Shown one piece after another: positions 5,030 through 7,657 of a stretch of DNA of 7,657 nt. The notes beneath the pieces were generated by a model. The model was not told where the DNA came from. It ran no database searches and saw nothing but the letters and a program-made list of their open reading frames with translations. The position numbers were made by a program, and so were the translations under genes. The stretch is from Paracoccaceae bacterium (GTDB taxonomy: Bacteria; Pseudomonadota; Alphaproteobacteria; Rhodobacterales; Rhodobacteraceae). Every line of letters begins with the position of its first letter. Position 1 is the first letter of the stretch. Location of the stretch: positions 1 through 7,657 of the forward strand of contig WFTU01000201.1 of the NCBI GenBank assembly GCA_015485375.1. Reading direction: 5' to 3'.

Positions 5030-5921
5030 AAAGGGCCGCGCCGTTCATGGCTGGCTGGTGATCGACAAACCGCTGGGCATGACGTCGAGCGCAGTGGTCA
5101 ACAAGGCGAAATGGGCGTTTGACGCGCAAAAGGCAGGCCACGCGGGGACGCTGGACCCCGAGGCCACCGGCGTGCTGGCGATTGCCTTTGGCGAGGCGAC
5201 CAAGACCGTGCCCTATGTGACGGATTCGATGAAGGCCTACCGCTTTACTGTCCGGCTGGGTCAGGCAACCAACACCGACGATGCCGAGGGCGAGGTGATC
5301 GCCGAAAGCGCCGCGCGCCCCTCGGCCGACGACATCCGCGCCGCTTTGCCCGCCTTCACCGGCGATATCATGCAGGTGCCGCCGCAGTATTCCGCCGTGA
5401 AGGTGGACGGTGAGCGGGCCTATAAACGGGCGCGTGACGGCGAGGAAATGGAACTGGCGGCGCGGCCGCTGTTCGTGGAATCGCTGGAACTGGTAGACAT
5501 GCCCGACGCGGACCATGCGGTGCTGGAAATGGTCTGCGGCAAGGGCGGCTATGTCCGCTCCATCGCGCGCGATCTGGGGCAGGCGCTGGGCTGTTTCGGC
5601 CATGTGGTGCAACTGCGCCGCGTCTGGGCCGGCCCCTTCGAGATCGAGGATTCGATACCGTTCGAAAAGCTGGACGAGATGGCCAAGGATCGCGCACTCG
5701 ACGAATTTCTGCTGCCGCTCGAGGCCGGGCTGAATGATCTGGAAGAACTGCACTGCACGCCGGAGGGCGCAGCGCGGCTTCGCAATGGCAATCCGGGGAT
5801 GGTGATAGCCTCGGACGTGGAATATGGCGAGGAATGCTGGGCCTCGCTCGACGGCGTTCCTGTGGCAATCGGGGTTTACAAGGCTGGCGAATTGCACCCC
5901 AATAGGGTTTTTGTTCTGTAG
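5016..5921 (+). CDS. truB: tRNA pseudouridine(55) synthase TruB
   Basis: 301 residues. Converts uridine 55 in the T-loop of most tRNAs to pseudouridine and also acts as a tRNA-folding chaperone; cytoplasmic. Seen: the N-terminal G-W-L-V-I-D-K-P-L-G-M-T-S-S (12-25), the catalytic loop H-A-G-T-L-D47-P-E-A-T-G-V-L-A-I with nucleophile Asp47, the Y-R-F-T-V-R-L-G-Q-A-T-N-T-D-D-A-E-G strand, Q-V-P-P-Q-Y-S-A-V-K and the G-G-Y-V-R-S-I-A-R-D-L-G motif, with a C-terminal PUA-like tail. The ATG at 5016 (M-A-R-R-K-K-G-R-A-V) is chosen over longer in-frame extensions because homologues start there and GGGA lies five bases upstream. It overlaps the sulfotransferase gene by 14 bases. rbfA and truB are usual neighbours in bacterial nusA-infB-rbfA-truB clusters; here they are separated by one gene. 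Confidence 0.97.
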   Translation: MARRKKGRAVHGWLVIDKPLGMTSSAVVNKAKWAFDAQKAGHAGTLDPEATGVLAIAFGEATKTVPYVTDSMKAYRFTVRLGQATNTDDAEGEVIAESAARPSADDIRAALPAFTGDIMQVPPQYSAVKVDGERAYKRARDGEEMELAARPLFVESLELVDMPDADHAVLEMVCGKGGYVRSIARDLGQALGCFGHVVQLRRVWAGPFEIEDSIPFEKLDEMAKDRALDEFLLPLEAGLNDLEELHCTPEGAARLRNGNPGMVIASDVEYGEECWASLDGVPVAIGVYKAGELHPNRVFVL

Positions 5922-5924
5922 GAG
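5920..5924 (+). promoter_or_regulatory. Shine-Dalgarno overlapping the truB stop codon
   Basis: AGGAG begins inside the truB TAG stop (5919-5921) and lies eight bases before the acetyltransferase ATG at 5933. This placement fixes that start and suggests co-translation with truB. Confidence 0.7.
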
Positions 5925-5932
5925 TTCGGAAT

Positions 5933-6649
5933 ATGGCGCAACGTTTTAATACACTTGGTCAACCGATTGGCGAGGATGTCGACTGGACTGGCGCAAAACG
6001 GCCGCCGCGCACCAATATGCAAGGACGGTATTGCCGTCTGGAGCCACTGGACATTGACCGCCACGCACCCGACCTGTTCGAGGCGTTTTCCGCCGACAAA
6101 ACCGGTGCCATCTGGACCTATCTGTTCACCGACCCGTTCGAGAGCGAAACCGCGCTGCGCCAGTGGATGCGCGCGGCCTGTCTGGGGGATGACCCGCTGT
6201 TCCATGCGATCATCGACAACACGACAAACAAGGCGGTGGGCTTCGCCACATTCATGCGGATTGATCCGGTTATGGGGGTTATCGAGGTTGGCAATATCAA
6301 CTTCTCTCCGTTGCTCCAGCGCACGCCTGCCGCGACCGAGGCGATGTTCCTGATGATGCGGCGTGCCTTTAACGAACTGGGATACCGCCGGTATGAATGG
6401 AAATGTGACAACCTGAACGCACCTTCGCACAAGGCGGCAAAACGGCTGGGTTTCAAATACGAGGGACTGTTCCGTCAGGCACTGGTTTACAAAGGGCGCA
6501 ACCGGGATACGGCGTGGTTCTCGATTGTCGACAAGGAATGGCCGGCACTGGAACGGGCCTTTACCGGCTGGCTGGCGCCAAAGAATTTTGACAGCGCGGG
6601 GCAACAGATTAAAAAGCTGTCGGAATTTATGGCGCTGGAAAGGCCCTGA
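5933..6649 (+). CDS. GNAT family N-acetyltransferase, RimJ/RimL type
   Basis: 238 residues. Predicted to transfer an acetyl group from acetyl-CoA to an amine; the acceptor is unknown. Seen: C-R-L-E-P-L-D (34-40) opening the fold, a central I-E-V-G-N-I-N-F-S-P strand (117-126), the Q-R-T-P-A-A-T-E-A segment (129-137) in the acetyl-CoA pyrophosphate-binding position, and R-R-Y-E-W-K-C-D-N-x-N-A-P-S followed by A-A-K-R-L-G-F-x-x-E-G-L-F-R (168-181). This is the pattern of the RimJ/RimL-like Acetyltransf_3 branch, in which the Q/R-x-x-G-x-G/A motif is replaced by Q-x-T-P-A-A-T-E-A. It starts 11 bases after truB and ends one base before the exporter gene, so it belongs to the same transcript. Being RimJ/RimL-like does not prove that it acetylates ribosomal proteins. 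Confidence 0.92.
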   Translation: MAQRFNTLGQPIGEDVDWTGAKRPPRTNMQGRYCRLEPLDIDRHAPDLFEAFSADKTGAIWTYLFTDPFESETALRQWMRAACLGDDPLFHAIIDNTTNKAVGFATFMRIDPVMGVIEVGNINFSPLLQRTPAATEAMFLMMRRAFNELGYRRYEWKCDNLNAPSHKAAKRLGFKYEGLFRQALVYKGRNRDTAWFSIVDKEWPALERAFTGWLAPKNFDSAGQQIKKLSEFMALERP

Positions 6650-6650
6650 C

Positions 6651-7250
6651 ATGGAAATCTTCATCAGCGGTCTTTTCGTCGGTCTGGCTGTGGCGGCCCC
6701 GGTCGGGCCGATTGCTATTTTATGTATCCAGCGCACGTTGAAGCGCGGGGTTCTGGCCGGTCTGGCAACGGGGTTTGGTGCGGCGACGGCCGATGCGACC
6801 TATGGTCTGGTGGCGGCGTTGGGGCTGGCGGTGACGGGTGTGCTGGTATCCTATACCGGACCGTTGCGGATAGCGGGCGGGATTTTGATCCTGCTGCTCG
6901 GGCTGATGTCCTTGCGAAACTTTTTCGCCACACATCGGGATGTGGAGCCAGAGGACCGCGGCAAAGGGCTGATCGGGGAGTTCGCCAGCACCTATGCCCT
7001 GACCCTGAGCAACCCGATGACAATTCTGGCTTTTGTCGGGTTGATCGCGGGGCTTTCGGCGGGTGACAGTGGCGGGGCCTTCTATCTGGTCGCAGGGGTG
7101 TTTGCCGGTTCGGCGCTGTGGTGGCTGATACTGGTGGCAATAACCAAAGGCATCGGCAAGCGCCTGTCTACGGATGCAACGAAACACCTGGATCTTGTAT
7201 CGGGGCTGGTACTGGTCGGCTGGGCGCTCTGGGCCTTGTTCGGAGGGTAG
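6651..7250 (+). CDS. LysE/RhtB family amino-acid exporter
   Basis: 199 residues, normal length for the family. An inner-membrane permease of the LysE superfamily, whose members export amino acids or related small molecules. Seen: about six hydrophobic segments (roughly 3-25, 36-62, 70-90, 118-136, 143-165 and 181-198), the N-terminal signature A-A-P-V-G-P-I-A-I-L-C-I-Q-R-T-L-K-R-G (15-33), G-x-G-A-A-T-A-D-A-T-Y-G (41-52) and S-N-P-M-T-I-L-A-F (120-128). The ATG is one base after the acetyltransferase stop; GGAAAGG (6637-6643) seven bases upstream can serve as its ribosome binding site. A longer in-frame extension into the acetyltransferase gene is not credible. The substrate cannot be read from sequence. 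The acetyltransferase-exporter pair could detoxify or export one compound, but this is only inference from position. Confidence 0.92.
   Translation: MEIFISGLFVGLAVAAPVGPIAILCIQRTLKRGVLAGLATGFGAATADATYGLVAALGLAVTGVLVSYTGPLRIAGGILILLLGLMSLRNFFATHRDVEPEDRGKGLIGEFASTYALTLSNPMTILAFVGLIAGLSAGDSGGAFYLVAGVFAGSALWWLILVAITKGIGKRLSTDATKHLDLVSGLVLVGWALWALFGG
7242..7247 (+). promoter_or_regulatory. Shine-Dalgarno for the DUF1643 gene
   Basis: GGAGGG sits at the end of the exporter gene, six bases before the GTG at 7254. It supports the GTG start of the next gene and tight coupling to the exporter. Confidence 0.65.
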
Positions 7251-7253
7251 CGC

Positions 7254-7657
7254 GTGATTACCCGCACACACACCAAGGGGGATGCGCCTTCTGTCGCCAA
7301 TTACTCGGATTGCGAGAAATACCGTTATGACCTGACGCGGGTCTGGGATCCGGAGGGTCGCAAGGTGTTGTTTGTGATGCTCAACCCGTCGACCGCGACC
7401 GAGGTGCAGAATGATCCGACGGTGGAGCGCTGCGAGCGTCGCGCGCGGGCGCTGGGCTTTGGCGCCTTTCGGGTGTGCAACATCTTTGCCTATCGCGCAA
7501 CAGACCCGAAGGACATGCGAGCGCAGCCTGATCCGGTCGGGCCGCTCAACGACGCGGCGATCCGCGAGGGAGTCGATTGGGCCGACGAGGTGGTTGCCGC
7601 CTGGGGTACGCATGGCGAACATATGGATAGGGGTGCAGCGGTGGAGGCATTGTTGCG
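7254..7657 (+). CDS. DUF1643 domain protein (3' end outside window)
   Basis: 134 codons are visible from a GTG start and the frame is still open at the window edge. The function of the DUF1643 family is unknown. Seen: R24-Y-D-L-T-R-V-W31, the strand V-L-F-V-M-L-N-P-S-T-A-T (38-49), N-D-P-T (53-56), a Cys-containing helix V-E-R-C-E-R-R-A (57-64), then R-V-C-N-I-F-A-Y-R-A-T-D-P (73-85), G-P-L-N-D (97-101) and A-A-W-G (115-118). These are the family's standard blocks in order, in the length expected for roughly the first four fifths of the protein. It follows the exporter stop by three bases and is probably the last visible member of the rbfA-truB run. No frameshift is seen. Confidence 0.9.
   Translation, partial: MITRTHTKGDAPSVANYSDCEKYRYDLTRVWDPEGRKVLFVMLNPSTATEVQNDPTVERCERRARALGFGAFRVCNIFAYRATDPKDMRAQPDPVGPLNDAAIREGVDWADEVVAAWGTHGEHMDRGAAVEALL

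Noticed and set aside
4965..5897. 310-codon minus-strand frame opposite truB
   Set aside because: Antisense to a highly conserved gene, with Arg/His/Gln-rich composition and no family features.
5876..6736. 286-codon minus-strand frame opposite the acetyltransferase
   Set aside because: Antisense shadow of a motif-bearing gene; no Shine-Dalgarno or domain support.
6720..7622. 300-codon minus-strand frame opposite the exporter and DUF1643 genes
   Set aside because: Spans two real plus-strand genes and their junction; composition is shadow-like.

Overview
The window looks like chromosomal DNA of a high-GC alphaproteobacterium, most likely of the Rhodobacteraceae/Roseobacter type. This is inferred from the GC-rich third codon positions, the protein sequences (DapB, RbfA, TruB and a RimJ/RimL-type GNAT) and the compact gene packing. 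No tRNA, rRNA, CRISPR array, transposase, attachment site or origin was found. There is no gene-free stretch over 300 bases; the longest is 183 bases (1733-1915).

Left part (1-1915). The 3' end of a plus-strand gene, possibly a LysR-type regulator, enters from the left and overlaps tail-to-tail with a minus-strand pair of short-chain dehydrogenases (186-914 and 911-1732). The pair is coupled by a 4-base ATGA overlap. One enzyme carries an NAD-type and the other an NADP-type nucleotide-binding signature. Their upstream region holds a strong Shine-Dalgarno site, a plausible sigma-70 promoter and an inverted repeat over its -10 box, as a repressor operator would be placed.

Middle part (1916-3115). 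A small glycine-rich membrane protein (1916-2167) converges on dapB (lysine/diaminopimelate synthesis, minus strand). dapB is divergent from rbfA. The 102-base gap between them carries a perfect 9-base inverted repeat.

Right part (3116-7657). A tightly packed plus-strand run contains rbfA (30S maturation), a 502-residue protein made of two tandem sulfotransferase-like domains, truB (tRNA psi55 synthase), a RimJ/RimL-type GNAT acetyltransferase, a LysE-family exporter and a DUF1643 protein cut by the window end. Gaps run from +11 to -14 bases, so one transcript is likely. The rbfA-truB core is a classic translation-related neighbourhood. The double sulfotransferase between them is the most unusual item in the window: both halves keep a recognisable 5'-phosphosulfate loop and a 3'-phosphate motif, but with different loop chemistry.
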